Of a stretch of 64,000 bases of DNA, positions 35,522 through 43,967 are shown piece after piece. The first letter of the stretch is position 1, and every line of letters starts with the position of its first letter. The position numbers and the translations under genes were made by a program. Origin of the DNA: Halomonas daqiaonensis (GTDB taxonomy: Bacteria; Pseudomonadota; Gammaproteobacteria; Pseudomonadales; Halomonadaceae); contig NZ_FOBC01000007.1 in the NCBI RefSeq assembly GCF_900109725.1, positions 83,301-147,300 of the forward strand, read 5' to 3'. The notes below the pieces were generated by a model that worked only from the letters and a program-made list of their open reading frames with translations, did not search any database and was not told the origin of the DNA.

Positions 35522-37318
35522 TCAGTGCCCGGTTGCGATACCAGCACCCTTGGGATAGCGGACGCTTTCCACCAGGTCCTGGATCTCCTGCGGGGGCTCT
35601 TCGGTGGCATTGGATACCACGAAGGCGACCACGAAGTTGAAGATCGCGCCAACCGCACCGAAGGACAGCGGTGAGATGCCCAGGATCCAGTTGTCCGGCG
35701 TGTTGGCCAGCATTTCGGTTCCCGGAATGAAGAACCAGCCCAGGTAGGTGAAGATGTAGAGCAGGGTCAGCAGCAGGCCGGTCAGCATGCCGGCGACGGC
35801 GCCCTTGTTGTTCACCCGCTTGGAGAAGATGCCCATCATCAGCGCCGGGAACAACGAGGCACCGGCGATACCGAAGGCGAGGGCCACCGTCTGCGCCGCG
35901 AAGCCCGGAGGATTCAGGCCCAGGTAGGTTGCCAACAGGATGGCGCCCGCCATGGAGATGCGCGCCGCCAGCATCTCGCCCTTCTCGGTGATCTTCGGGT
36001 TGATCATGGTCTTGATCAAGTCATGGCTGATGGCCGAGGAGATGGCCAGTAGCAGGCCGGCTGCGGTGGACAGGGCGGCCGCGATACCGCCGGCGGCAAT
36101 CAGGCCGATGACCCAGCCCGGCAGGTTGGCGATCTCCGGGTTGGCGAGCACCAGGATGTCGTTGTTGACCTCCAGTTCGCTGCCTTCCCAGCCACGCGCT
36201 TCAGCGGTCTCGGCGAAGTCCTCGTTGCCGTCGTTGTAGAGCTGGATGCGGCCGTCGTCGTTCTTGTCGGTGTAGGTGATCAGGCCGGTCTCCTCCCAGG
36301 TCCTGATCCAGTCTGGCCGCTCCTCGTAGGCAAGGGGGTTGGTCATGGCATCTTCATAATTCTCCACCTGTCCTGCCGCTTGCGGATAGACCGTGGTCAT
36401 CAGGTTCAGGCGCGCCATGGAGGCCACCGCGGGAGCTGTCAGGTAGAGCAGGGCGATGAACACCAGCGCCCAACCTGCCGACCAGCGTGCATCAGCCACC
36501 TTCGGCACGGTGAAGAAGCGGATGATGACGTGGGGCAGGCCGGCGGTACCGACCATCAGCGACAGGGTGAACAGCACCATGTTGAGCTTGTTGCTGACGT
36601 CGGCGGTGTAGTCCCGGAAGCCCAGCTCGTTCAGTACCTCATTGAGCTTGACCAGCAGCGGTACACCGGACTCGGTGTGGGTGCTGAACATGCCCAGCCC
36701 GGGGATGGGATTGCCGGTCAGCTGTATCGCGATGAACACGGCCGGAATGGTGTAGGCGATGATCAGCACGATGTACTGGGCTACCTGGGTGTAGGTGATG
36801 CCCTTCATGCCGCCGAAGACCGCATAGAGGAAGACGATGAAGGCCGCGATCCAGATGCCCCAGGTGTTGGAGACTTCCAGGAAGCGCGAGAAGGCCACGC
36901 CGGCACCTGTCATCTGGCCGATGACGTAGGTGATCGAGGCGACCACCAGGCAGATCACGGCGACCAGGCGGGCGGTGTTGCTGTAGAAGCGGTCACCGAT
37001 GAAGTCGGGCACCGTGAACTTGCCGAACTTGCGCAGGTAGGGCGCCAGCAGCATGGCCAGGATGACGTAGCCACCCGTCCATCCCATTAGGAAGGTGGAG
37101 TTGGCGTAGCCCCCTGAGGCAAGCAGGCCGGCCATGGAGATGAAGGAGGCGGCGGACATCCAGTCGGCGGCGGTGGCCATGCCGTTGGTGATCGGATGCA
37201 CGCCGCCGCCGGCGACGTAGAAGTCCTTGGTCGAGCCCGCGCGGGCCCAGATCGCGATGCCGATGTAGAGGGCGAAGGAGGCCCCTACAAACAGCAGGTT
37301 GATTGCAAACTGACTCAT
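35522..37318 (-). CDS. actP: cation/acetate-type sodium:solute symporter (large subunit)
   Basis: 598 residues with about 13 membrane helices. SSS-family motifs are FYVAGGGVHPITNGMATAAD, WMSAASFISMAGLLASGGY and GMKGITYTQVAQYIVLIIAY; there is an unusual soluble insert near 325-395 rich in Asp, Glu and Asn. The gene is paired with a DUF4212 small subunit, which marks the VC2705-type subfamily rather than classical ActP; Vibrio and Pseudomonas homologues take up acetate or other short carboxylates and are controlled by CrbS/R. The symbol is used in that loose sense. Substrate is inferred from context. Confidence 0.85.
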   Translation of the reverse strand: MSQFAINLLFVGASFALYIGIAIWARAGSTKDFYVAGGGVHPITNGMATAADWMSAASFISMAGLLASGGYANSTFLMGWTGGYVILAMLLAPYLRKFGKFTVPDFIGDRFYSNTARLVAVICLVVASITYVIGQMTGAGVAFSRFLEVSNTWGIWIAAFIVFLYAVFGGMKGITYTQVAQYIVLIIAYTIPAVFIAIQLTGNPIPGLGMFSTHTESGVPLLVKLNEVLNELGFRDYTADVSNKLNMVLFTLSLMVGTAGLPHVIIRFFTVPKVADARWSAGWALVFIALLYLTAPAVASMARLNLMTTVYPQAAGQVENYEDAMTNPLAYEERPDWIRTWEETGLITYTDKNDDGRIQLYNDGNEDFAETAEARGWEGSELEVNNDILVLANPEIANLPGWVIGLIAAGGIAAALSTAAGLLLAISSAISHDLIKTMINPKITEKGEMLAARISMAGAILLATYLGLNPPGFAAQTVALAFGIAGASLFPALMMGIFSKRVNNKGAVAGMLTGLLLTLLYIFTYLGWFFIPGTEMLANTPDNWILGISPLSFGAVGAIFNFVVAFVVSNATEEPPQEIQDLVESVRYPKGAGIATGH

Positions 37319-37324
37319 GCTGGC

Positions 37325-37585
37325 TTACTCCCCGAGTCCGAACTGTTGATCGAGCCGGTTCATCTTCCATGCGTAGAAGAAGATGATGCCGATGAAGGTG
37401 AGGATCGAACCCTGCTGGGCGAACCAGAAGCCCAGGTCCGTTCCGCCAACGGGAATGCCGGCCAGCAGCGGGCGAAGTAGGATGGCGAAGCCGTAGGACA
37501 CCAGGGCCCAGACAATCAGGCACCCCGTGATCAGGCGTACGTTCGCCTTCCAGTAAGCAGCGGCATTGGCTTTGTCGTCTGCCAT
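37325..37585 (-). CDS. DUF4212 symporter small subunit
   Basis: 86 residues from the ATG at 37585 with GGAGAG upstream. Two membrane helices: VRLITGCLIVWALVSYGFAI and LGFWFAQQGSILTFIGIIFF, ending in YAWKMNRLDQQFGL. This is the DUF4212 (solute:sodium symporter small subunit) family, always found next to VC2705-type SSS transporters, much like the YhdT/PanF-type pairs. The stop lies 6 nt before the large-subunit start, so the two are co-translated. It probably stabilises the transporter. Confidence 0.93.
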   Translation of the reverse strand: MADDKANAAAYWKANVRLITGCLIVWALVSYGFAILLRPLLAGIPVGGTDLGFWFAQQGSILTFIGIIFFYAWKMNRLDQQFGLGE

Positions 37586-37917
37586 AGTGTTGCTCTCCAC
37601 GTGTTGTTCAGGTTGGGAAGTTGCCCAGAGCGTTTAGGTTACTCATCAGGACAGTCGTGTCGGCGGAGCCAGCCTTAGCCTGTGCAGGCTGAGTCAGCCT
37701 GTCATCAGGTTGCCCGCTCCTTGTCGAGGTGCATTGTCGACGCGGGATTGTCCTGCATGGCTCGCGGCCAATAGTGGGCAGCAAACGCCTAAAATAAATC
37801 CCAGACTTTCGTATCATGAAAAGATACCGATGGAAGGTTCTTTCTATAAAGTATTGTTTATCAGCTAGTTAGGTTGATATTGCAGTCAAGGTTCCGGCGT
37901 TCAAGAAGCATGCATAG

Positions 37918-37930
37918 GACGATGGTATAG
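37918..37930 (+). promoter_or_regulatory. GACGATNGTMTAG-like element, copy 1
   Basis: GACGATGGTATAG. Shares GACGAT-N-GT-N-TA with copies at 37975 and 38002. Candidate CrbR site. Confidence 0.5.
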
Positions 37931-37974
37931 CCCCGAAATCCACAGTGGTTAAGCCTCGCTCCATGTTGGTCTTT

Positions 37975-37988
37975 GACGATGGTCTAAG
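37975..37988 (+). promoter_or_regulatory. GACGATNGTMTAG-like element, copy 2
   Basis: GACGATGGTCTAAG, 57 nt after copy 1. Confidence 0.5.
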
Positions 37989-38001
37989 GCCGGCTGGATA
38001 G

Positions 38002-38015
38002 GACGATTGTCTAGG
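38002..38015 (+). promoter_or_regulatory. GACGATNGTMTAG-like element, copy 3
   Basis: GACGATTGTCTAGG, 27 nt after copy 2 and 100 nt before the DUF294 gene. Confidence 0.5.
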
Positions 38016-38115
38016 TTATTTACTGAAACCCTACTTTGCTATCTTGAATTCTCGCTGAAGGCGAAGCACAACCTAGCCAGCGGGGTGATGACCGCCGCGA
38101 GACGAGGACAACCCC

Positions 38116-39936
38116 ATGGTCGATGTAGAACTCTCACAGCCGCCTTTTACCTTTCTCGACGAGGAAGGCCGGGAGCGCGTTCGCAGCGGCATCGACCTTG
38201 CCTATTTCGACCGTGACGAGATCATTCTCGATGCCGGCCAGCCCGGTGAGTATGTATTCCTGATCCACAAGGGCGAGGTTGCCGAGCTCGATCCGACCCT
38301 GCCGGGCGCCCAGTCACGCATTGGCCACTACACCGCCGGTGACCTGTTCGGCGCCATCAGCATCCTCAACGGCAAGAGCCGCTATCGATTCCGGGCCGAG
38401 CAGGAGAGCCTCTGCTACCTGCTGCCCAAGGGGCTGTTCAAGCAGCTCTGTGAGGCCTATCCGGCCTTCTCCGAATTCTTCCGCCAGCGCCTGGCACAGA
38501 AGACACGGCTGCTCACCGAAGGCCGCGCGGAGGGCGGCGTGACCATGGCCGGCTTCATGCTCGCCCGGGTCAGTGACTGCATGCGCGACCCGCTGCTCGT
38601 CGAGGATTCGACCAGCATTGCCGAGGCAGTCCACACCTTGAACGACAGCCATGCCGACAGTCTGCTGGTGCAGGGTGAGGATGGACCCGGCATGGTCACC
38701 AAGACCGACCTGCTCAATGCCTTGGTACTCGAGGGGCAGGCGCAGGATAGCCTGGTTCAGGCGATTGCCCACTTCGAGCTGATCACGGCGACGCCAGGCC
38801 AGTATCTGTTCGAGGTGCTGGTCCAGATGACCCGTTTCAAGGTCGAGCGCGTGGTGGTGATGGATGATGGCACCCCGGTAGGGGTGGTGGAGTTGACCGA
38901 CGTACTCAGCTACTTCTCCAGCCGTAGCTATGTGGTCAGCCTTCAGGTGGAGCAGGCCAACAGCCTGGCCGCCCTGGCCGCCGCCAGCCGCCGCACGCCG
39001 GAGCTGGTGCGGGCGCTGATGGCCCAGGGTGTCAAGCTGCGCTTCGCGATGGGACTGCTGGCGGCCCTCAATGGGCGCATCATGAACAAGGCCTGGGGCT
39101 TTCTGATCGATGAGCGCCACCATTCCGATAGCTGCCTGATCGTGATGGGCAGCGAAGGGCGTGGCGAGCAGATCCTCAAGACCGACCAGGACAATGGCCT
39201 GATCCTCGCCGACGATGTGGAATGGCCCGACTGCCACGAACAGATGCAGCGTCTCACCGAAACGCTGATCGAGCTGGGCTATCCGCCTTGCCCGGGCAAT
39301 ATCATGGTTTCCAACCCTGAGTGGGTCGGCACCGAGACACAATGGCGCGGACGCATCGCGCAATGGGCGGAGAGCCGTGACGGCGAGAGCCTGATGCGGC
39401 TGGCCATCATGCTCGATTCGCACGCCGTGGCCGGCAATCCGGCCCTGCTCGAGCGGCTGCGCGAGGAACTCTTCGAGCGCTGCAGCCGCGACGAGATCCT
39501 GCTCTCCTATTTCGCGCGCACGGCGCTGCGCTTCTCCACCCCGCTGACGCTCTTCGGGTCGTTGAAGAAGCCGCAGCACGGTGTCGACATCAAGAAGGGG
39601 GGCATCTTCCCCATCGTCCATGGGGTGCGCACCCTGGCACTGGAGCGTCGTATCACCGCGACCTCCACACTGGAGCGACTCGAGGCTCTGGTGACCGATG
39701 GTCGTCTTGAAGAACGTTTCGCCGAGGACCTGGGGGAAGCGCTCTCGCTGTTCACCGAGTTGCGACTGCGACAGCAGCTCGAACGCCTCGACGACCCGGA
39801 GGACCGGGAAGAGGCCGACAGAGTAGTGGTTCAGGAGCTCTCGTCGCTGGAGCGGGACCTGTTGCGTGAGGCGCTGCATATCGTCAAGGACTTCAAGCAG
39901 CGGCTGTCGCACCGCTTCCACCTCGAGTACTCGTGA
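38116..39936 (+). CDS. cNMP-binding/CBS/DUF294 putative nucleotidyltransferase
   Basis: 606 residues. Domains in order: cyclic-nucleotide-binding fold (about 10-130; GEYVFLIHKGEVAEL, YTAGDLFGAISILNG), two CBS domains (about 150-275; SIAEAVHTLNDSHADSLLV), the DUF294 nucleotidyltransferase domain (about 300-450; MGSEGRGEQILKTDQDNGLI, which resembles the GlnD active-site loop) and DUF294_C to the end. A typical gammaproteobacterial neighbour of acetate symporters, usually paired with a DnaQ-like gene as here. A signalling or regulatory role is likely; its target is unknown. Confidence 0.9.
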   Translation: MVDVELSQPPFTFLDEEGRERVRSGIDLAYFDRDEIILDAGQPGEYVFLIHKGEVAELDPTLPGAQSRIGHYTAGDLFGAISILNGKSRYRFRAEQESLCYLLPKGLFKQLCEAYPAFSEFFRQRLAQKTRLLTEGRAEGGVTMAGFMLARVSDCMRDPLLVEDSTSIAEAVHTLNDSHADSLLVQGEDGPGMVTKTDLLNALVLEGQAQDSLVQAIAHFELITATPGQYLFEVLVQMTRFKVERVVVMDDGTPVGVVELTDVLSYFSSRSYVVSLQVEQANSLAALAAASRRTPELVRALMAQGVKLRFAMGLLAALNGRIMNKAWGFLIDERHHSDSCLIVMGSEGRGEQILKTDQDNGLILADDVEWPDCHEQMQRLTETLIELGYPPCPGNIMVSNPEWVGTETQWRGRIAQWAESRDGESLMRLAIMLDSHAVAGNPALLERLREELFERCSRDEILLSYFARTALRFSTPLTLFGSLKKPQHGVDIKKGGIFPIVHGVRTLALERRITATSTLERLEALVTDGRLEERFAEDLGEALSLFTELRLRQQLERLDDPEDREEADRVVVQELSSLERDLLREALHIVKDFKQRLSHRFHLEYS

Positions 39937-39980
39937 GTCACGAGGTAGTCAGAGAACGATAACAACGGGAGGTTTCATCC

Positions 39981-40607
39981 ATGCTCAAGGCACTGCGGCG
40001 TGCCGCCGATCGACGACGACAGGTCCATGGCGATTATGGTTGGCTCTTTTCCCCCTACACCGGGGAAGAGATGGTCGCCATTCATTGCAACGCCACAGGG
40101 CTCGATACCCGCCACGCCGAACTGGTGTCCCTGGCGGCGGTGCGTATTCGCGGTGACCGTGTCCTGACCAGCGATTCACTGGATCTGCACCTGGCTAGGC
40201 CGGCGAGTCTCTCCGGCGACTCGATCCGCATCCACGGCCTGCGTGCCATTGATCTTGCCGATGGGGCGAATGTCGAGGAGGCACTGACACGCTTCCTGGG
40301 CTTCGTCGGCAACCGTCCGCTGGTTGGCTGGCGCCTGGATTTCGATCTGGCCATGCTCAACCGCTATTTACGCCCCCTCTTCGGCTTTGACCTGCCCAAT
40401 GCCGGCATCGATGTCGCCCAGACCTATCAGCGTCAGCTGCGTCGCAGCCATCCCGAGCTGGATATCAGCCCGCGCTTCGAGAAGGTGGCCGAGCGGTTGG
40501 GCGTGCCGGTCATGGGGCGTCACACGGCTCTGGGTGATGCCGTCACCACGGCATTGATCCATCTGCGCCTGGCACGGGGCCCCATGCTGGCGAAACGGCT
40601 CTGCTGA
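39981..40607 (+). CDS. DnaQ-like 3'-5' exonuclease family protein, motif I degenerate
   Basis: 208 residues, GGGAGG before the ATG. The RNase T/DnaQ fold is clear: LVGWRLDFDLAMLNRYL (motif II Asp present) and MGRHTALGDAVTTALIHLRL (motif III His and Asp present). Motif I, normally D-x-E-T-T-G-L-D, reads IHCNATGLDTRHAELVSL, so both catalytic acids are replaced (Asp by His, Glu by Asn). With two of four DEDDh metal ligands gone it may be inactive or use other ligands. It lies 44 nt after the DUF294 gene, the usual pair. Function beyond the fold is unknown. Confidence 0.85.
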   Translation: MLKALRRAADRRRQVHGDYGWLFSPYTGEEMVAIHCNATGLDTRHAELVSLAAVRIRGDRVLTSDSLDLHLARPASLSGDSIRIHGLRAIDLADGANVEEALTRFLGFVGNRPLVGWRLDFDLAMLNRYLRPLFGFDLPNAGIDVAQTYQRQLRRSHPELDISPRFEKVAERLGVPVMGRHTALGDAVTTALIHLRLARGPMLAKRLC

Positions 40608-40692
40608 GTCCGAGCCTTCGTTTCGCCCGGCCATGGCGAGGGTGGTAGGATAGTGCTCGTTATTTCCAGCTACCCTGGCAGCGCCCGAGATC

Positions 40693-41613
40693 ATGCACGA
40701 CGCCCTGATGTTCGATCCCCGTGATACTTCCGCACCCGATGCCCCGTCCTTCACGGAGCCTGCGTCGACCCTTGCGGGCCACGATGCCCGAGGCAAGCGC
40801 GAGTTCAATAAGCTGCAGAAGCGCCTGCGCCGCCAGGTGGGCAATGCCATCATCGACTATGGGATGATCCACGAGGGTGATCGCGTGATGGTCTGCCTGT
40901 CCGGGGGCAAGGACAGCTACACCCTGCTGGAGATCCTGCGCAACCTGCAACGCAGCGCTCCGGTGGCCTTCTCGCTGGTGGCGGTGAACCTCGACCAGAA
41001 GCAGCCCGGCTTTCCGGAGCACGTGCTGCCCGAGTACCTCGAGGGTATCGGCGTCGAGTATCACATCCTCGAGCGCGACACCTACTCGGTGGTCAAGGAG
41101 AAGACCCCCGAGGGCAAGACCACCTGCGCGCTCTGCTCGCGGCTGCGGAGGGGCTCGCTCTATGGCTTTGCGGAAGAGATCGGCGCCACCAAGGTGGCGC
41201 TGGGTCACCACCGCGAGGACATCCTCGAGACGCTGTTCCTCAACATGTTCTTCGGCGGCAGTCTCAAGGCAATGCCGCCTAAGCTGCTCTCCGACGATGG
41301 CCGGAACATGGTGATTCGTCCACTGGCCTACTGCCGGGAAGCGGACATCGCCGAGTTTGCCCGGCTGATGGACTTCCCGATCATTCCCTGCAACCTCTGC
41401 GGCTCCCAGCCCAATCTGCAGCGCCAGGTGGTCAAGGAGATGCTGGCCGAGTGGGAGAAGTCCCATCCCGGCCGTCTCGAGAGCATGTTCAAGGCGGTCA
41501 CCAAGGTGGCGCCGTCGCAGTTGGCCGACCGCGAGCTCTTCGACTTCGCCGGCCTCGAGGAGAAGCAGGCCCGGCGGCAGGCCAGCCGCATCGATATCCA
41601 TCAGGAGCTGTAA
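40693..41613 (+). CDS. ttcA: tRNA 2-thiocytidine32 synthetase TtcA
   Basis: 306 residues. TtcA is an iron-sulfur, ATP-dependent thiolase that makes s2C32 in several tRNAs. The PP-loop [16 protein letters not shown] lies near residue 75; the two CxxC pairs, [10 protein letters not shown] and [12 protein letters not shown], hold the [4Fe-4S] cluster; [20 protein letters not shown] completes the family signature. Next to fnr/anr as in many gammaproteobacteria. Its stop codon is part of the heptamer tract that follows. Confidence 0.97.
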   Translation: MHDALMFDPRDTSAPDAPSFTEPASTLAGHDARGKREFNKLQKRLRRQVGNAIIDYGMIHEGDRVMVCLSGGKDSYTLLEILRNLQRSAPVAFSLVAVNLDQKQPGFPEHVLPEYLEGIGVEYHILERDTYSVVKEKTPEGKTTCALCSRLRRGSLYGFAEEIGATKVALGHHREDILETLFLNMFFGGSLKAMPPKLLSDDGRNMVIRPLAYCREADIAEFARLMDFPIIPCNLCGSQPNLQRQVVKEMLAEWEKSHPGRLESMFKAVTKVAPSQLADRELFDFAGLEEKQARRQASRIDIHQEL

Positions 41614-41635
41614 GCTTTAAGCCGTAAGCGGGAAG
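41608..41635 (+). repeat. heptamer tract spanning the ttcA stop (CNNNRAG x4)
   Basis: CTGTAAG, CTTTAAG, CCGTAAG, CGGGAAG in perfect 7-bp phase; the first unit contains the TAA stop of ttcA. Confidence 0.6.
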
Positions 41636-41643
41636 ACAATCAC

Positions 41644-41675
41644 AATCGCGCCCGTGACTTGTCACAGGGGCGATT
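41644..41675. terminator. hairpin between convergent ttcA and anr
   Basis: AATCGCGCCC and GGGGCGATT flank GTGACTTGTCAC, itself a small dyad. One bulge. Without strong T-tracts; placement between two stops supports a terminator role. Confidence 0.5.
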
Positions 41676-41697
41676 CGCTTCAGGCTGGCTTCGAGCT

Positions 41698-42441
41698 TCA
41701 GTGCGCGCCCTCTTCCTCGGCCACCTCGATAAGCGTCTCAAGGTCGAGGATGTTCACCTCGCGACCGGAGACGGCCACCAGACCCTGTGACTGGAAGCGG
41801 CCCAGGATGCGGCTGACGGTCTCTACGGCCAGCCCCAGATAGTTGCCGATGTCGGCTCGGGACATGGAGAGCCGGAAGCTGTAGGGGGAGTAGCCGCGAC
41901 GGCGGAAGCGATCGGAGAGGCTGGTGAAGAAGGCGGCCAGGCGCTGATCGGCGGTCTTGCGTGAAAGCAGGCGCATCATGCGGCGATCGTCACGCATCTC
42001 CTTGCTCATGCTGCGATAGAGCTGGCCTCGAAGCTCGGGCAGCGATTCGGAGAGGGCGTCGAGACGGTCGAAGGGAATCTCGCATACTGTGGTGGTCTCC
42101 AGGGCGATGACTGTGCCGGGGTAGCGTTCCTCGTCGATACCGTCAAGGCCCACCAGTTCGCTGGGCAGGTAGAAGTTGGTCAGTTGGTCCTCGCCGCTGC
42201 CCTCGGTGGTTACCTGCTTTAGGCTGCCGGAGCGCACTGCGTAGACACTGGTGAAGGTGTTGCCTTGGCGGAACAGCGATTCACCCTTCTTCAGCGGTGC
42301 CCGACGCCGGATGATCGCGTCGAACTGGTCCATGTCTTCGAATTCGAGCGCCAGTGGCAGGCAGAGTGAACTCAGGCTGCACGTCTGGCAGCGGGTCTCG
42401 TTCAGCATTGAACGGCGCCTGCCGGTCGCGGTGTCGGGCAT
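41698..42441 (-). CDS. anr: oxygen-responsive regulator Fnr/Anr
   Basis: 247 residues from the ATG at 42441 (GGAGGAGAGC upstream). The N-terminal cluster CQTCSLSSLCLPLAL gives C-x2-C-x5-C, and the fourth ligand is in TTTVCEIPFDRLD, so the oxygen-labile [4Fe-4S] is intact. The cNMP-like domain follows and the C-terminal HTH is MSRADIGNYLGLAVETVSRI, with the ExxSR recognition helix (ETVSR) that reads TTGAT-N4-ATCAA. Called Anr as in Pseudomonas; fnr is equally apt. hemN next door has a matching box; ccoN does not. Confidence 0.95.
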   Translation of the reverse strand: MPDTATGRRRSMLNETRCQTCSLSSLCLPLALEFEDMDQFDAIIRRRAPLKKGESLFRQGNTFTSVYAVRSGSLKQVTTEGSGEDQLTNFYLPSELVGLDGIDEERYPGTVIALETTTVCEIPFDRLDALSESLPELRGQLYRSMSKEMRDDRRMMRLLSRKTADQRLAAFFTSLSDRFRRRGYSPYSFRLSMSRADIGNYLGLAVETVSRILGRFQSQGLVAVSGREVNILDLETLIEVAEEEGAH

Positions 42442-42509
42442 GCTCTCCTCCAAGGACGATGACTCAGTCACAGTATGGAGGATTGTCGTCCACCGGCAAA
42501 GCCTCCCTT

Positions 42510-42524
42510 AGGAGGTACCCTCCT
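42510..42524. other. inverted repeat between anr and hemN
   Basis: AGGAGG-TAC-CCTCCT. It lies 36 nt beyond the hemN stop and 69 nt before the anr start on the same strand. It could be a weak hemN terminator or an anr leader structure. Confidence 0.35.
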
Positions 42525-42559
42525 GAGCAAACTCGCGATGCCATGATGCGTCGCGCCGG

Positions 42560-43936
42560 TCAGGCGGCACGGGCATCGAAGGCCGCCGCCAGGCGGTGAA
42601 CCAGCAGTCTCCCTGCCGGTGTGACCTCGAGACGTTCTTCGTGGCGCATCACCAGGCCGTCATGCTGAGCCAGAGCCAGCCGGGAGAGGGCATCGCTCAG
42701 GTGTTTGCTCGCATCCAGGCCAAATTCCTGCCCGAGGATAGCGAGGTCCAGGTGCATGTCGCACATCAGACGCTCGATGGCGCGGGCTCGCAGGCGGTCA
42801 TCGTCGGTGAGCCGCAAGCCCCGTTCCACCGGCAACTGGCCGGCATCCAGGCGTGCCTCGTAATCGCCAAGGGTCATGGGGTTGCGGGTAGCGATGTTGC
42901 CCAGTCGGCTGAGGGCCCCCACGCCCAGGCCCAGATGATCGCAGGGTGGAAGCGCGCTGTAGCCATTCAGATTGCGCGACAACTGGCCTTGGGCCTGGGC
43001 AATGGCCAGTGGGTCCTCGGGACGGGTGAAATGCGCCATGCCGATGTGCACATAGCCGGCATCGGCAAGTATCGAGAGGGCGTTATGGAGGATAGCAAGT
43101 TGCTCATCGGCCCGCGGGAGATCTTCGGCCCGGATTTGGTGCTGGGCCGCGAATCGCTTGGGCTGATGGTCGTAGTGGGACAGCGACAGACGGGCCGGCG
43201 CCATGGCGACCACCTGCTCGAGGGTTCCGGTAAAGCTTTCGCGGGTCTGACCGGGCAGGCCTTGCATCAGCTCCATGCCCAGGGAGCGGAAGCCCAGTCG
43301 GTGAGCCTCGTCGATCAACTGCTCGGTCCGGGCCCGAGGCTGGAAGCGGTTGATGGCGTGCTGGACCCGCGGGTCCAGATCCAGCACCGACAGGTTCAGG
43401 CGATTGAAGCCCAATGCCTGAAGGTGGCGCAGGGTGAAGACGTCGGTTTCTCGGGGATCGATCTTGATGCTGTAGTCGCGCTGGCGCGAGCTCGATAGCC
43501 CGAAGCGTGCGTCGAGCCGGTCGACCAGGTCGCTCATCTGGTACAGGGTCAGGAAGGTCGGCGTCCCGCCCCAGTGGAGTTGCGAAATCTCCCTCGTGCC
43601 TTCCAGGTGGCGTGAGGTCAGCACCATCTCCCGGTCGAGCCGAGAGAGGTAGGGCTCGGCGCGCCAAGAATTCTCCGCGGGGACCCGGATACAGGCACAG
43701 TGATGGCAGCTGTGGCGGCAGAATGGCACCTGTACATAGAGGGACAGGTTCTTCCCGCTAGCGTTGCTGCGCGCCAGGGCCGCCGTGAGTTCAGCCTCCG
43801 AGAGTCCAGTCGTCAAGCTGTCGGCGCTGGGGTAGCCGGCGTAGCGCGGCCCGCCGCCGTGCCGGTGCAGCAGACCCGCGTCGTGGATCAGGCCGGTGCC
43901 GCGTGGACGGTCGTCGACGACGGCTCGAGCGGGCAT
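42560..43936 (-). CDS. hemN: HemN-like radical SAM coproporphyrinogen III oxidase, divergent
   Basis: 458 residues from the ATG at 43936, equal to E. coli HemN (457). GGPRYAGYP, the radical SAM cysteines in QVPFCRHSCHHCACIRV (C-x3-C-x2-C-x-C) and EDPLAIAQAQGQLSRNLNGY all align with HemN, which makes protoporphyrinogen IX without oxygen. Several conserved motifs have drifted: GGGTP is WGGTP with one glycine missing, GVQDF is SVLDL, and YFCGCN is HHCACI. So it may be a diverged paralogue with altered activity. Its promoter has an Anr-type box at -41.5. It lies between anr and the cco genes. Confidence 0.85.
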   Translation of the reverse strand: MPARAVVDDRPRGTGLIHDAGLLHRHGGGPRYAGYPSADSLTTGLSEAELTAALARSNASGKNLSLYVQVPFCRHSCHHCACIRVPAENSWRAEPYLSRLDREMVLTSRHLEGTREISQLHWGGTPTFLTLYQMSDLVDRLDARFGLSSSRQRDYSIKIDPRETDVFTLRHLQALGFNRLNLSVLDLDPRVQHAINRFQPRARTEQLIDEAHRLGFRSLGMELMQGLPGQTRESFTGTLEQVVAMAPARLSLSHYDHQPKRFAAQHQIRAEDLPRADEQLAILHNALSILADAGYVHIGMAHFTRPEDPLAIAQAQGQLSRNLNGYSALPPCDHLGLGVGALSRLGNIATRNPMTLGDYEARLDAGQLPVERGLRLTDDDRLRARAIERLMCDMHLDLAILGQEFGLDASKHLSDALSRLALAQHDGLVMRHEERLEVTPAGRLLVHRLAAAFDARAA

Positions 43937-43967
43937 GGTCGGCACTCCGGAGATTGGACATGCCTTG

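Larger units (their letters stand above)
37586..38115. other. 530-nt divergent control region
   Basis: No gene. AT-rich in the middle (37800-37880). It separates the symporter operon (minus) from the DUF294 operon (plus) and contains three GACGATNGTMTAG-like elements. I see no certain promoter for either operon. Confidence 0.7.
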
